DNA of 64,000 bases from Streptomyces sp. WM6378 (GTDB lineage: Bacteria; Actinomycetota; Actinomycetes; Streptomycetales; Streptomycetaceae), in assembly GCF_001279695.1 (NCBI RefSeq), contig NZ_LGDD01000335.1, positions 9,756-73,755 of the forward strand, given 5' to 3'. Shown piece by piece: positions 8,033 to 17,763 of the stretch (position 1 is its first letter; each line of letters begins with the position of its first letter). Under the pieces are notes generated by a model. The model was given only the letters and a program-made list of their open reading frames with translations, ran no database searches and was not told the origin of the DNA. The position numbers and the translations under genes are program-made.

Positions 8033-9730
8033 TCAGCAGGCGCCGAGGTCCTGCCAGACGCCCCACTCGCCGGTGGTGCCGGGCTGCTCGCCCTGCGTCC
8101 ACCACTTGGCCTTCCAGGTGTGACCGCCGTACGAGACCTGCGTACCGCCGCCGTAGGCCGCCGCCTTGTCCCACGCGGTGGCGGTGCAGCCGCCGGGGGT
8201 CGGGGACGGGCTGTTGGTCGCGGTCGGGGTCGGCGACGGGGAGCTAGTGGCCGTCGGTGTCGGGTCCGGGGAGGAGGAGGGGGATGAGCCGACCGCGTCC
8301 ACGATCTCGCCCAGCAGCGTGGTGTTGTCGTCGAGGCCGAGCAGGCTGTACATCATGGCGCCGGCGAGGCCGCGCTGGTGGGCGTAGTCGGCGCGGGCCT
8401 GGATGGACTGCTTGTCGAGGCCCGTGAAGAACTCGCCGTCCTTGTAGAAGTACGAGGCCTTCGCGTCCGCGTCCCAGAAGGTGGTCGCCGGGTTGTCGAC
8501 GATGCCGCCGAGCTCCTTGTAGAGCGCGGTGCCCGCGACCTGGCTGGTGGGCCGGGCATTGGACGGGCCGGTCGCGGTCTGGGCGAGGCCGTTGTTGGTC
8601 GCCGGGACGCCCTTCCAGCCGCGGTAGTAGAACTCGTACCCGAGCGTGATCTTGTTGGCCGGGAAGCCACCCGCGATGCCGTAGGCCGCGTTGCCGTCGA
8701 TCCAGGAGTCGATCGCATTGGAGATCGAGTACTTCTGGGTGCCGGGCTTGATCACGTCCGTCGGGTCGTTCGCGGGCGAGACCAGCGGGGACTGGTGGTA
8801 GGTGGGCCCGGTCGCGTTCCAGGCGCCGTGCATGTCGTACGTCATGATGTTGGCGTAGTCGAGAGACGCGCCGATCTTGTCCGTCTCGATGTTCTTGATC
8901 TTGTCCTGGCCGGCCGGGAGGGCCGCCGTCAGGAGGTAGTGCTTGCCGCCGTGCGCGGCTCCGTACGCATCCAGCTGCGAGCGGAACTCGGCCAGCAGGG
9001 CGGTGTAGTTGGCCTTGTCCTCGGCGCCGTAGTGGTTGCCGAGGTGGCCGTCGGGCGAGCCCGGGTACTCCCAGTCGATGTCAATGCCGTCGAAGATCCC
9101 GGCCGCCGTTCCGGCACCGCCGTACCCGCCGTCGACCGGCAGGTTTCCGGCGATGTACTGGTTGATGCAGGAGGAGACGAACTTCTTGCGGCTGGCGTCG
9201 GTGAGGGCCGCGTCGTGGAAGTACTTGGAGTACGTCCAGCCGCCGAGAGAGATGTTGATCTTCAGCTTGGGGTACTTGGCCTTGAGCTGCTTGAACTGGT
9301 TGAAGACGCCGACGATCGGCTGGTTCCAGGTGTCGGCGACACCACTGACGCTGTCGGCGGCCGAGAACGACTTCTGGTAGTCGGCGAACGAATCGCCCGC
9401 GCCGTCACCGGCGTTGGGGTTGTTGTCGTCGCCCGCCGCCTTGTTCGCCTCGAAACAGGTGAGGTTGGTGGGGTCGATGTTGCCGAACGAGTAGTTGAGG
9501 ACGTCCAGTTTGCCCGCGATGCCGCGAGTGTCGAGGTGCTTGGGGTAGAAGGCGTTCCCGTACACGCTCCACTGGTCGTAGTACGCGATCTTCACGCCGC
9601 CCGTCGAAGGCGCGGCGCTCTGGGCGGCGGCCGCGGCGGATGCGGTGCCCAGACCCGCGAAGGCGGCCAGGGCGCCGGCGGCGAGCACGGCGGTGCTCAG
9701 GGCGGCAACAAGAGGTCTGCGGCGGTGCAA
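8033..9730 (-). CDS. Secreted GH18 chitinase with C-terminal CBM5/12-type domain
   Basis: 565 residues from the TTG at 9730, which has GGAGG six bases upstream. Signal peptide (HRRRPLVAALSTAVLAAGALAAF, split as HRRRPLVAAL plus a hydrophobic core), then a GH18 barrel with the catalytic motif DGIDIDWEYPG, SLGGWTYS and MTYDMHG, then a Ser/Pro/Thr linker, then a chitin-binding domain with AWDKAAAYGGG and HTWKAKWWT and flanking cysteines. Cleaves beta-1,4 links in chitin by substrate-assisted retention. An ATG at 9826 in the same frame is rejected because it overlaps two DasR-like sites. The LPMO at 23475 carries the same kind of site, which suggests joint control by chitin sugars. Confidence 0.93.
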   Translation of the reverse strand: MHRRRPLVAALSTAVLAAGALAAFAGLGTASAAAAAQSAAPSTGGVKIAYYDQWSVYGNAFYPKHLDTRGIAGKLDVLNYSFGNIDPTNLTCFEANKAAGDDNNPNAGDGAGDSFADYQKSFSAADSVSGVADTWNQPIVGVFNQFKQLKAKYPKLKINISLGGWTYSKYFHDAALTDASRKKFVSSCINQYIAGNLPVDGGYGGAGTAAGIFDGIDIDWEYPGSPDGHLGNHYGAEDKANYTALLAEFRSQLDAYGAAHGGKHYLLTAALPAGQDKIKNIETDKIGASLDYANIMTYDMHGAWNATGPTYHQSPLVSPANDPTDVIKPGTQKYSISNAIDSWIDGNAAYGIAGGFPANKITLGYEFYYRGWKGVPATNNGLAQTATGPSNARPTSQVAGTALYKELGGIVDNPATTFWDADAKASYFYKDGEFFTGLDKQSIQARADYAHQRGLAGAMMYSLLGLDDNTTLLGEIVDAVGSSPSSSPDPTPTATSSPSPTPTATNSPSPTPGGCTATAWDKAAAYGGGTQVSYGGHTWKAKWWTQGEQPGTTGEWGVWQDLGAC

Positions 9731-9813
9731 GACGGCCTCCGGGGGATGCGGCACAGGGGGTGCGGGTGACGGCGGTTGAGGAAGTGATAGCGATCGAATC
9801 CCGGCCGCGTCAA

Positions 9814-9842
9814 TGGTCTGAACCAAATTGAGGACTAGACCA
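9814..9842. promoter_or_regulatory. Two DasR-like (dre) 12-mers upstream of chitinase
   Basis: TGGTCTGAACCA (9814-9825) and AGGACTAGACCA (9831-9842) resemble the Streptomyces consensus TGGTCTAGACCA, known both as the paired direct repeat of chitinase promoters and as the DasR responsive element. They are separated by five bases and lie about 85-110 bases upstream of the chitinase start. Function is inferred from the match and the neighbour. Confidence 0.7.
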
Positions 9843-9999
9843 ATCGGGAGGTGAATGCGCCTGTCAGGGGCGGAGTTGAGGCGCCTCGGGCCGCCCGCAC
9901 CCGGCGATGACTGGCCAGGCGCGGCCGCGGGGGCGCCGGGGGACGGGCTGGACCAGTCCTCTCCGGTAACCCAGGTTTTACCGACGTAGCATCGGCGGC

Positions 10000-10548
10000 A
10001 TGACCGGCATCCCGACCCTCGTCCTCATCAGCGGCAGCCTGCGCGCCGCCTCCACCAACTCGGCCGTGGTCCGCACGCTCGCGGAACTGGCGGCCGGGCG
10101 CGCGAGGGCCGTCACCTACGAAGGCATGGGCGCGCTCCCCCACTTCAACCCGGACGACGACACCGAGCCGCTGCCCGCGGAAGTGGTGCGGCTGCGTGCC
10201 CTGATCGCGGACGCGGACGCGATCCTGATCTGCACCCCGGAGTACGCGGGCGACCTGCCGGGCTCCTTCAAGAACCTGCTCGACTGGACGGTGGGCGGCG
10301 TCGAGATCACGGACAAGCGGGTGGGCTGGATCAACGCGTCGGTCGCCCCGACTGGTGCGGCGGGGGCGCATGCGGCGCTGCGTACGGTGCTGGGTTACAC
10401 GGGGGCGTTCGTCGTGGACGCGGCGGCCGCCCATGTCCCGGTCCCGCGGGACGCGATCGACCCCGGCTCGGGCCTGGTCGCCGACGCGGCGGTGCGGAAC
10501 GCTCTGGCGGGGGTGGTCAGCACCCTGCTGGATGCGGAACCGGCTTGA
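10000..10548 (+). CDS. NADPH-dependent FMN reductase family protein
   Basis: 182 residues with a flavodoxin-like fold signature: N-terminal LVLISGSLRAASTNSA (FMN phosphate loop) and the family motif PEYAGDLPGSFKNLLDW near residues 85-101. Members reduce FMN, quinones or azo compounds with NAD(P)H in the cytoplasm; the substrate here is not predictable. Start ATG 10000 is the first residue of a typical family N-terminus. The gene is monocistronic. Confidence 0.85.
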   Translation: MTGIPTLVLISGSLRAASTNSAVVRTLAELAAGRARAVTYEGMGALPHFNPDDDTEPLPAEVVRLRALIADADAILICTPEYAGDLPGSFKNLLDWTVGGVEITDKRVGWINASVAPTGAAGAHAALRTVLGYTGAFVVDAAAAHVPVPRDAIDPGSGLVADAAVRNALAGVVSTLLDAEPA

Positions 10549-10845
10549 TTTGAGGGCTAGTTGGGTCCACAACCCCCCTTGCCTTTAGGAGCACGGAGGA
10601 GGAACCCGCCGCGTTCCAGAGCGAGTTGGTCCCCATGCCGCCAAGGGGCGCGGGGCTGTGACATTGTGCGGCTCCGCCGCGTGGGTGCGACCAGCCACCG
10701 GCGGGCCGCACCCGAACGACAACCTGCGGGAGCGCGGGGAACCCGGCCCAGCCCAGGGCCGGCCGGGAACAGCCGCTTCCGCACGCATTCGGTCGACCGC
10801 AGGCCGTCGTGGGCTGGTCGCGCAGTTCCCCGCGCTCCTAGGGGG
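10549..10845. repeat. Intergenic region with Streptomyces-type dispersed repeats
   Basis: 297 bases with no credible gene. It holds GGGGCGCGGGGCTGTGAC near 10645 and, in opposite orientation at 10820-10841, the CTAGGGGCGCGGGGAACT-type element found three more times in this window (12072, 21408, 37375). Open frames here are by-products of GC skew. Confidence 0.6.
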
Positions 10846-11913
10846 TCACAGCCGAGGCAACCCGTACTCGTCAGCGATCAGCTCGTAGGAGCGCACCCTC
10901 ACCTCGGGCCCATGCGCGTTGGCCGTGATCATCAGCTCATCCGCACCGGTGCGCTTCTGGAGCTCGTCCAGCCTCACCCGCACCTCCTGCGCCGTCCCGG
11001 AGACGACGTTCGCCAGCCAGCTGTCCACGAACTCCCGCTCCAGCGCACTGAACTGGTAGGACTCGGCTTCCTCCGGGGTCGGCACGAGGCCCGGTCGGCC
11101 GGTGCGCAGGCGGACCATCGAGAGCGCATTGGTCAGGGTCTGGCGCCGAGCCTCCTTCTCGTCGTCCGCCGCCAGCGCCGAGACTCCGATCAGGGCGTAC
11201 GGCGCGTCAAGGACCTGCGACGGCCGGAAGGAATCCCGGTACAGGTCCAGCGCCGGGACGGTGTTCGCCGCCGAGAAGTGGTGCGCGAAGGCGAAGGGAA
11301 GGCCGAGCGTGCCGGCCAGGCGGGCGCTGAAACCGGACGAGCCGAGCAGCCAGATCGGCGGCCGGGCCGAGGGGCCCTGCACGGGACCCGGCACCGCGTG
11401 GATGCGGGCGTACGGGTGCCCGTCGGGGAAGTCGTCGTCGAGGAAGCGGGTCAGCTCGGCGAGCTGCTGCGGGAAGTCCTCGGCGGTCTCGTTGAGCCGG
11501 TCGGTGCGGCGCAGCGCGGCGGCCGTCGCGCCGTCCGTGCCGGGCGCCCGCCCGAGCCCGAGGTCGATGCGGCCCGGGGCCATCGCCTCCAGCGTGCCGA
11601 ACTGCTCGGCGATCACCAACGGGGCGTGGTTGGGCAGCATGACACCGCCCGAACCGAGCCGGATGCGTGAGGTGTGCGCGGCGAGGTGGGCGAGGATCAC
11701 GGCTGGCGCGGACGAGGCGACGCCCGGCATGGAGTGGTGCTCGGCGACCCAGTGCCGGTGGAAGCCGCGCCGCTCGGCGAGCTGCGAGATCTCCACGCTG
11801 GTGCGCAGGGCACGGTTCGCGGTGTAACCGTTGCCGACGGTCACCAGGTCGAGTACGGACAGGGGTACGGGGGCGGTTCCGGCCGCCGTCCCACGAATCG
11901 CATCCACGTCCAC
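10846..11913 (-). CDS. LLM-class flavin-dependent oxidoreductase
   Basis: 355 residues. Luciferase-like monooxygenase family: N-terminal PLSVLDLVTVGNG, then HRHWVAEHHSMPG, RIRLGSGGVMLPNHAPL and GRIDLGLGRAPGTD are the conserved segments of bacterial alkanal monooxygenase-like proteins. Uses reduced FMN or F420; the substrate is unknown. The GTG at 11913 has GGAGG about ten bases upstream. The frame is open to an ATG at 12174, but the extra 87 residues translate a dispersed repeat and lack family similarity, so they are excluded. Confidence 0.85.
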   Translation of the reverse strand: MDVDAIRGTAAGTAPVPLSVLDLVTVGNGYTANRALRTSVEISQLAERRGFHRHWVAEHHSMPGVASSAPAVILAHLAAHTSRIRLGSGGVMLPNHAPLVIAEQFGTLEAMAPGRIDLGLGRAPGTDGATAAALRRTDRLNETAEDFPQQLAELTRFLDDDFPDGHPYARIHAVPGPVQGPSARPPIWLLGSSGFSARLAGTLGLPFAFAHHFSAANTVPALDLYRDSFRPSQVLDAPYALIGVSALAADDEKEARRQTLTNALSMVRLRTGRPGLVPTPEEAESYQFSALEREFVDSWLANVVSGTAQEVRVRLDELQKRTGADELMITANAHGPEVRVRSYELIADEYGLPRL

Positions 11914-12071
11914 CGGTCCGCGCCTCCAGCTCGTCAGGTCGTACGCGTTCTGCGTACGCGAAGCCAAACAGGAGGGTGACTCCGTTTTATTCCCGCGCCG
12001 CGAATGGCGTGGCCGGGTCACCTTGCGCTCCCGCCGGCCGCCGGTCGCGCGCGGACCGTGCGTGGCTGAGC

Positions 12072-12093
12072 GCGTAGTTCCCCGCGCTCCTAG
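12072..12093 (-). repeat. Dispersed element CTAGGGGCGCGGGGAACT (minus orientation)
   Basis: One of four near-identical 22-base copies in the window (10820, 12072, 21408, 37375). It lies between the divergent flavin oxidoreductase and amidase genes. Such GC-rich elements are common in Streptomyces intergenic DNA; no function is known to me. Confidence 0.6.
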
Positions 12094-12158
12094 CAGAGCT
12101 GGGGGCTGGCCCCGCTCGGGGAAGCCGATCCTGCCCAGCCACGTGGCCCGGCACAAAC

Positions 12159-13577
12159 ATGGGTACGACACCATTCATGACCGAGCCGAGCGAACTCTTC
12201 GACCTGACGGCACGTCAACTCCTGGCCGGCTACCGGGCAGGCACCTTCTCTCCCCTCGATGCGACCCGCTCCGTGCTGGCCCGGATCGAGGCGATCCAGC
12301 CCCGCCTCAACGCGTTCGTGCGCATCGACACCGAACCCGCCCTGGCCCAGGCCCGCGCATCCACCGGGCGGTGGCATGCCGGGGAGCCCAAGGGGCTTCT
12401 CGACGGGGTGCCGGTGTCCGTGAAGGATCTGCTCCTGCAAGCCGGCGGGCCCACGCTCAGAGGGTCCAACACGACGTCGGAACGAGGGAGTTGGAGCGAG
12501 GACGCCCCTGCCGTGGCCCGGCTGCGGGAGCACGGGGCGGTGCTGGTCGGCAAGACGACGACCCCCGAGTTCGGCTGGAAGGGCGTCACCGATTCCCCCC
12601 GCACCGGCGTCACCCGCAATCCGCACGACCCGGCGCGCACGGCGGGCGGCTCCAGCGGGGGCAGCGCGGCGGCCGTCGCGGCCGGGGCGGCGCCGCTCTC
12701 GCTCGGCACGGACGGCGGGGGCTCGATCCGCATCCCGGCCTCGTTCTGTGGGGTGTTCGGCCTCAAGCCGACGTACGGCCGGGTCCCGCTGTACCCCGCG
12801 AGCGCGTTCGGCGCCCTGTCCCACGTGGGCCCCATCGCCCGGGACGCGGCGGACGCGGCGCTGCTCCTCGATGTGATCAGCGGCGCGGACTGGCGCGACC
12901 CGACCGCCCTGGAGCCCCCGGCCCACTCGTATGCGGCGGCCCTCGCAGAAGATGCGGCGACCGGCATCAAGGGGCTGCGCATCGCCTACTCGCCCTCCTT
13001 CGGCGGGCAGGTGGCGGTGCGGCCCGCGGTAGCGGCAGCCGTGCGGGCCGCGGTGACCCGGCTCGCCGGCCTGGGTGCGCACGTGGAGGAGGCCGACCCC
13101 GACTTCGCGGACCCGGTCGACGTCTTCCACACCCTGTGGAGCGCCGGAACGGCTCACCTGGTCGACCAACTGGGCGCACGGCAAAGGGACTTGCTCGATC
13201 CGGGGCTGCGGCAGATGGCGGTGCGCGGTGCGCGGCTCTCCGCGTTGGAGCTGCTCGCCGCGCAGACGGCCCGCCTGGAGCTCGGCCGCCGGATGGCCCG
13301 CTTCCACCAGCGGTTCGACGTCCTGGTGACGCCGACGCTGCCGATCACCGCCTTCGAAGCGGGTCGGGAGGCGCCGACGGGCTCCGCCCTGCAGCGCTGG
13401 ACCGGATGGACCCCGTTCACATACCCGTTCAATCTGACCCAGCAGCCGGCGGCAACGGTCCCGGTCGGCATGGACGCGGACGGCCTTCCGATCGGCCTCC
13501 AGCTGATCGCGGCGCGCTACCGGGACGGGGTCGTGCTGCGGGCCGCCGCGGCCTTCCCGGAGCGCCCGACGGGGTGA
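12159..13577 (+). CDS. Amidase (amidase signature family)
   Basis: 472 residues. The Ser-cisSer-Lys triad is visible: Lys89 in VSVKDLLLQ, Ser in [16 protein letters not shown] (about 161-175) and the nucleophile Ser189 in [16 protein letters not shown]. Hydrolyses an amide to acid and ammonia in the cytoplasm; the substrate is not predictable. A second in-frame ATG at 12177 ([10 protein letters not shown]) is an equally good start because neither has a clear ribosome site. The product ends shortly after the conserved C-terminal [10 protein letters not shown] segment. Confidence 0.88.
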   Translation: MGTTPFMTEPSELFDLTARQLLAGYRAGTFSPLDATRSVLARIEAIQPRLNAFVRIDTEPALAQARASTGRWHAGEPKGLLDGVPVSVKDLLLQAGGPTLRGSNTTSERGSWSEDAPAVARLREHGAVLVGKTTTPEFGWKGVTDSPRTGVTRNPHDPARTAGGSSGGSAAAVAAGAAPLSLGTDGGGSIRIPASFCGVFGLKPTYGRVPLYPASAFGALSHVGPIARDAADAALLLDVISGADWRDPTALEPPAHSYAAALAEDAATGIKGLRIAYSPSFGGQVAVRPAVAAAVRAAVTRLAGLGAHVEEADPDFADPVDVFHTLWSAGTAHLVDQLGARQRDLLDPGLRQMAVRGARLSALELLAAQTARLELGRRMARFHQRFDVLVTPTLPITAFEAGREAPTGSALQRWTGWTPFTYPFNLTQQPAATVPVGMDADGLPIGLQLIAARYRDGVVLRAAAAFPERPTG

Positions 13578-13653
13578 GCCCGACGGGCGGGCCCGGGCGG
13601 CGCCCCGAAAAATAGGGGGCATGGGCCGAGTAAAGGGGGGTAGCCGCGCCGCC

Positions 13654-14532
13654 ATGGCCCGAGCTACCTCACGCCCCAGACCCGCCATACCCAGGCGAAC
13701 CCTGCTCACCGGCACCGCCGCCGTCGCCCTCACCGGCGCCGCCGCCTGCTCCCGCGTCCCCCAGGGCGGCGCGCTGGCCCGCCTCAAGTCGCAGGACGCG
13801 GTACGCCTCGGCATCGCCGGTGAAGTCCCGTACGGGTATGTGAACGACCAGGGCGAGTTCACCGGCGAGGCCCCCGAACTCGCCAAGGTGATCTTCAAGC
13901 GGCTCGGCATCGGCCACGTACAGCCCGTGGCGACCGACTTCTCCTCGCTGATACCCGGGCTCAACTCCCAGCAGTTCGACGTCGTTTCCGCCGGGATGTA
14001 CATCAACAAGGACCGCTGCGCGCAGGTCCTGTTCGCGGACCCCGAGTACCAGATGCTGGACGCGTTCATCGTCCGCAAGGGCAACCCCAAGAACCTGCAC
14101 AGCTACGAGGACGTGGTCCGCGGCAAGGCGCGGTTCGCGACCGGCACCGGCTACGCCGAGATCGGCCACGCCACCGCCGCCGGTTACCCCGAGAGCGACA
14201 TCGTCATCCTCCAGGACCAGGTCGCGGGCCTGAACGCGGTCGAGTCGGGCCGCGTCGACGTCTTCGCCGGGACCTCGCTCACGGTGCGCGAGGTGGTGAA
14301 GAAGAGCTCGAAGGCCGAGGCCACCCAGCCGTTCGCGGCGGTCGTCGACGGCAAGAAGAAGATCGACGGCGGCGGCTTCGCCTTCCGGCCCACCGACGGC
14401 CCGCTGCGCGACGCCTTCAACACCGAGATCCACCGCATGAAGCAGAGTGGCGAGCTGTTCCGGATCCTGCGGCCGTTCGGCTTCACGCAGGCCGAGATGA
14501 CCACCCTGACCGCCAAGGAGCTGTGCCGATGA
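13654..14532 (+). CDS. ehuB: Ectoine/hydroxyectoine ABC transporter substrate-binding protein
   Basis: About 292 residues. Twin-Arg-like n-region (IPRRTLLTG), hydrophobic core and lipobox ending at Cys (GAAAC), so a lipid-anchored extracellular solute-binding protein of the polar amino acid type. The order binding protein, permease, permease, ATPase matches ehuBCDA, and GLNSQQFDVVSAGMYINKDRC fits EhuB. Captures ectoine or hydroxyectoine as osmoprotectant or nutrient. An in-frame ATG at 13621 would lengthen the n-region by 11 residues; both have poor ribosome sites. The stop overlaps ehuC as ATGA. Confidence 0.85.
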   Translation: MARATSRPRPAIPRRTLLTGTAAVALTGAAACSRVPQGGALARLKSQDAVRLGIAGEVPYGYVNDQGEFTGEAPELAKVIFKRLGIGHVQPVATDFSSLIPGLNSQQFDVVSAGMYINKDRCAQVLFADPEYQMLDAFIVRKGNPKNLHSYEDVVRGKARFATGTGYAEIGHATAAGYPESDIVILQDQVAGLNAVESGRVDVFAGTSLTVREVVKKSSKAEATQPFAAVVDGKKKIDGGGFAFRPTDGPLRDAFNTEIHRMKQSGELFRILRPFGFTQAEMTTLTAKELCR

Positions 14533-15185
14533 CGGCGGGACTGTGGCAGCACTGGGTGCTGCCGGGAATCTGGATCACGGTCCAACTGACCGTGTACAGC
14601 GCCGCGTTGGCGGCAGCTGTCGCGTTCGGCGTCGGCGTCGCCCGCACCCACCGCTCGCGCCTGGTGCGCTTCCTTGCGGCCGCGTACACGGAGATCTTCC
14701 GCGGGACCTCGGCCCTCGTCCTGATGTTCTGGCTGTTCTTCGTGCTGCCGCCGCTCGCGGGCTGGCAGCTCGTCCCGATGTGGGCGGCGGTGCTCGCGCT
14801 CGGCCTCTCCTACGGTGCGTACGGGGCGGAGATCGTGCGCGGCGCGCTGAATTCGGTGGCGCCCGCCCAGCGAGAGGCCGGCATCGCGCTGAGCTTCACA
14901 CCCTGGCAGCGGATGCGGCTCGTGCTGCTGCCGCAGGCGGTGCCGGAGATGATCCCGCCGTTCTGCAACCTGCTCGTCGAACTGCTCAAGGGGACCGCCC
15001 TGGTCTCGCTGCTCGGGGTGGGCGACGTGTCGTTCGCGGCGTACCTGGTGCGGCTCGCCACGCAGGACAGCGCGCAGATCTACTCCATCACCCTGGTCAT
15101 CTACTTCGCCCTGGCCTTCGGAATCACCCGTGGAATGAAGGCACTTGAGCGCCGCACCAAGGCGAACCTGGGGGTGGCCAAGTGA
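14529..15185 (+). CDS. ehuC: Ectoine/hydroxyectoine ABC transporter permease
   Basis: 218 residues with about five hydrophobic spans and the polar amino acid permease signature (EIFRGTSALVLMFWLFF, and the EAA loop QREAGIALSFTPWQRM). Forms the membrane channel with EhuD. ATG 14529 overlaps the ehuB stop by ATGA, and the TGA at 15183-15185 overlaps the ehuD GTG, so the operon is translationally coupled. Confidence 0.87.
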   Translation: MTAGLWQHWVLPGIWITVQLTVYSAALAAAVAFGVGVARTHRSRLVRFLAAAYTEIFRGTSALVLMFWLFFVLPPLAGWQLVPMWAAVLALGLSYGAYGAEIVRGALNSVAPAQREAGIALSFTPWQRMRLVLLPQAVPEMIPPFCNLLVELLKGTALVSLLGVGDVSFAAYLVRLATQDSAQIYSITLVIYFALAFGITRGMKALERRTKANLGVAK

Positions 15186-15832
15186 ATTGGGACTGGTCCG
15201 CGGTCTGGGACTTCATGCCGCGCTTCGGGGACGGCGTGCTCACCACGCTGCAGATCCTCGCGCTCGGCTCCCTCATCTCCTTCAGCCTGGGCCTGGTGTG
15301 GGCGCTGGCCTTCCGGTCGCCGACCCGCTTCGTGCGCTGGCCGGTCAACCTGATCACGGAGTTCATCCGCACCACCCCGCTACTGGTGCAGCTGTTCTTC
15401 CTGTTCTTCGTGCTGCCGGAGTGGGGCGTGAAGTTCTCCGCGCTGACCACCGGCGTCCTCGCCATCGGCCTGCACTACTCGACGTACACCGCGCAGGTCT
15501 ACCGGGCCGGCATCGACGCCGTGCCCAAGGGCCAGTGGGAGGCGGCGACCGCGCTGAGCCTGCCCGCGCACCGCACCTGGTTCGCGGTGATCCTGCCGCA
15601 GGCGGTCCGCCGCATCGCGCCCGCGCTCGGCAACTACGTCATCTCCATGCTGAAGGACACCCCGCTGCTCGCCGGGATCGGCGTCCTGGAGATGCTCCAG
15701 CAGTCCCGCCTGGCGGGGGCGAGCACCTTCCAGTACACCGAGCCGCTGACCGTCGTCGGCGTCGCCTTCATCCTCATCGCCTATCCGGCTTCGCTGTTCG
15801 TACGAGCCCTGGAGCGCCGCCTTGTCCGCTGA
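15182..15832 (+). CDS. ehuD: Ectoine/hydroxyectoine ABC transporter permease
   Basis: 216 residues, paralogous to EhuC: multiple hydrophobic spans, EFIRTTPLLVQLFFLFF near the N-terminal third and an EAA loop (KGQWEAATALSLPAHRTW). The GTG at 15182 overlaps the ehuC stop (GTGA). Partner of EhuC in the membrane. The 3' end overlaps the TTG start of ehuA by 11 bases. Confidence 0.87.
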   Translation: MNWDWSAVWDFMPRFGDGVLTTLQILALGSLISFSLGLVWALAFRSPTRFVRWPVNLITEFIRTTPLLVQLFFLFFVLPEWGVKFSALTTGVLAIGLHYSTYTAQVYRAGIDAVPKGQWEAATALSLPAHRTWFAVILPQAVRRIAPALGNYVISMLKDTPLLAGIGVLEMLQQSRLAGASTFQYTEPLTVVGVAFILIAYPASLFVRALERRLVR

Positions 15833-16604
15833 CACCCAGATCGACCTGCCCGTGAAGAAGCAGAGCAGCACCGAGCTGATCCGCTTCGAGAACGTCACCA
15901 AACGCTTCGGCGACAACACCGTCCTCGACGACCTCTGCTTCACCGCCCGCAAGGGCAAGCACGTCACCCTGATCGGCCCGTCGGGCTCCGGCAAGACCAC
16001 GATCCTGCGGCTGCTCATGACCCTGGAAACGCCCGACTCGGGCATCATCCAGGTCAACGGGACGCGGCTGCACCCGGCCGGCGAGAAGGAGCGCCGGGAG
16101 GCCCGCAAGAAGATCGGGATGGTCTTCCAGCAGTTCAACCTGTTCCCCAACATGAGCGTGCTGCGCAACATCACCGAGGCTCCGGTCCGGGTGCTCGGCC
16201 TCTCCCCGGACGAGGCCGAGGCGCGGGCGCGCGAGCTGCTCGACCTGGTGGGCCTGGGCGAGAAGCGCGACGCGAAGCCCGCCCAGCTGTCCGGCGGGCA
16301 GCAGCAGCGCGTCGCGATCGCGCGGGCACTGGCCATGCGCCCGCAGGTGCTGCTCCTTGACGAGGTGACCTCCGCGCTCGACCCGGAACTGGTCGCCGGC
16401 GTCCTCGACCTGCTGCGCGACATCGCCCGTACGACCGACATCACGATGCTCTGCGTCACGCACGAGATGAGCTTCGCGCGGGACATCTCGGACGAGGTGA
16501 TGATGTTCGACGCGGGCAAGGTCATCGAGTCGGGTCCGCCCGAGAAGATCTTCGGCGATCCGGAACACGAGCGTACGCGGGAGTTCCTCGGCGCAATCGC
16601 CTGA
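15822..16604 (+). CDS. ehuA: Ectoine/hydroxyectoine ABC transporter ATP-binding protein
   Basis: 260 residues. Walker A GPSGSGKTT, signature LSGGQQQRVAIARAL, Walker B VLLLDEVTSALDPEL and the switch His in CVTHEM are all intact. Energises EhuC/EhuD. The TTG start has GGAG seven bases upstream and overlaps ehuD; the first 15 or so residues are not conserved, so a GTG at 15852 is a possible alternative. Last gene of the operon. Confidence 0.88.
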   Translation: MSADTQIDLPVKKQSSTELIRFENVTKRFGDNTVLDDLCFTARKGKHVTLIGPSGSGKTTILRLLMTLETPDSGIIQVNGTRLHPAGEKERREARKKIGMVFQQFNLFPNMSVLRNITEAPVRVLGLSPDEAEARARELLDLVGLGEKRDAKPAQLSGGQQQRVAIARALAMRPQVLLLDEVTSALDPELVAGVLDLLRDIARTTDITMLCVTHEMSFARDISDEVMMFDAGKVIESGPPEKIFGDPEHERTREFLGAIA

Positions 16605-16815
16605 GCACGCGCCGTGCACGACCCTGACCTCACGTTCCGGCCATCCGAGCGCCCCCCGATCGTGACTCTGGCATATGCCACAGTGGTGCGCCCCAGCGTA
16701 TGGCCCTGGAACGCGCCATCAATCTTGTCAACACCCCCACCGGAAACGGGTCTTGGCGGCTATCGTGGAACAGCAGACCTGCCACCTTCGCAGTTCGACC
16801 TGCTAGGGGGAAACC

Positions 16816-17574
16816 GTGGCGCTGAAGCCAGAGCCGACCGCGCCGTTCCATTCGGTGCAGTACGTCCTCCGAGTCCTGGAGGCGATCTCCAGGCACGGCG
16901 GCGGTGTGACCGATGTCCAGATCGCGCGCGAGACGGGCCTCCCCACCGCCCATTTGACCTCGATGCTGCTCATGCTGCGGCGCGAGGGATACGTCGAGCA
17001 GGTGGCCGACGGTGCCTATGTGATCGGCGATTCGATGGTGCTGCTCGGCTCGGGCGCCGCCCGCCAGCAGGCCCTGGAGACCAAACTCCAGGACACCCTC
17101 ATGGCCCTGCGCGACTCGGTGGGCGCGGCCGTCTACATCAGCCGCTACATCGACGGCGAGGTCAAGATCACCCAGTACGCGGACGGGCCGACCGCACCGA
17201 AGGTGAACGAGTGGGTCGACTTCAAATCGGCGGCGCACGCGAGCGCGGTCGGCAAGTGCCTGCTGACCCAGCTCGACCAGAACGGCCGCCGCGACCACCT
17301 CTCGCGCCACAAGATCGCCCGGCTCACCTCGCGGACGATCACCAACGAGAAGGTGCTCTTCTCCAAGCTCGACAGCCAGCCGGCCACCGTGCCGGTGCTC
17401 GACCTCCAGGAGTACGCGGTGGGCACGGTCTGCGCGGCCGTCCCGCTGACCGCGGGTTCGGCCGTGGGCTGCCTGGCTCTTTCGATGCCGATCGAGCACG
17501 CCCACCGGCTGCGCGCCGCGGCCGACACCCTCAACCGCAGGGCCGCCCCGGTGGTGCTATCGCTGGCCATCTGA
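16816..17574 (+). CDS. IclR-family transcriptional regulator
   Basis: 252 residues: N-terminal winged helix (HSVQYVLRVLEAISRHGG, then ARETGLPTAHLTSML recognition helix, about 10-60) and a C-terminal effector domain (about 80-250) with DFKSAAHASAVGKCLL. Start GTG 16816 with GGGGGA upstream. Lies 210 bases after ehuA on the same strand, so it may control the ehu genes, but no operator could be defined. The effector is unknown. Confidence 0.87.
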   Translation: MALKPEPTAPFHSVQYVLRVLEAISRHGGGVTDVQIARETGLPTAHLTSMLLMLRREGYVEQVADGAYVIGDSMVLLGSGAARQQALETKLQDTLMALRDSVGAAVYISRYIDGEVKITQYADGPTAPKVNEWVDFKSAAHASAVGKCLLTQLDQNGRRDHLSRHKIARLTSRTITNEKVLFSKLDSQPATVPVLDLQEYAVGTVCAAVPLTAGSAVGCLALSMPIEHAHRLRAAADTLNRRAAPVVLSLAI

Positions 17575-17649
17575 CCGTCCCGGCGCAGCCCGGTCCCGAG
17601 GTGGTCAGAAGCACCCCGAGGGACCAGGTAGTATTTTCTCTGTCAGCAG

Positions 17650-17723
17650 GCGCCGCTAGCTCAGTTGGTTAGAGCAGCTGACTCTTAATCAGCGGGTCCG
17701 GGGTTCGAGTCCCTGGCGGCGCA
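17650..17723 (+). tRNA. tRNA-Lys (CTT), copy 2
   Basis: Identical in sequence to the copy at 4176, with the same CAG preceding it and nearly the same terminator following. A likely promoter is TCAGAA, 18 bases, TAGTAT immediately upstream. Anticodon CTT; no encoded CCA. Confidence 0.97.
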
Positions 17724-17729
17724 CAGACG

Positions 17730-17763
17730 GAGAAAGCCCCTCGCGGAAGCGGGGGGCTTTCTC
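17730..17763 (+). terminator. Terminator of tRNA-Lys copy 2
   Basis: Stem GAGAAAGCCCC / GGGGCTTTCTC with inner CGC-GGAA-GCG, differing from the copy 1 hairpin by only a few compensated bases. Confidence 0.8.

Noticed and set aside
9731..9826. ATG at 9826 as chitinase start
   Set aside because: It overlaps two DasR-like sites, lacks a ribosome site and gives an untypical Pro-rich n-region. TTG 9730 has GGAGG at the right distance and a clean signal peptide.
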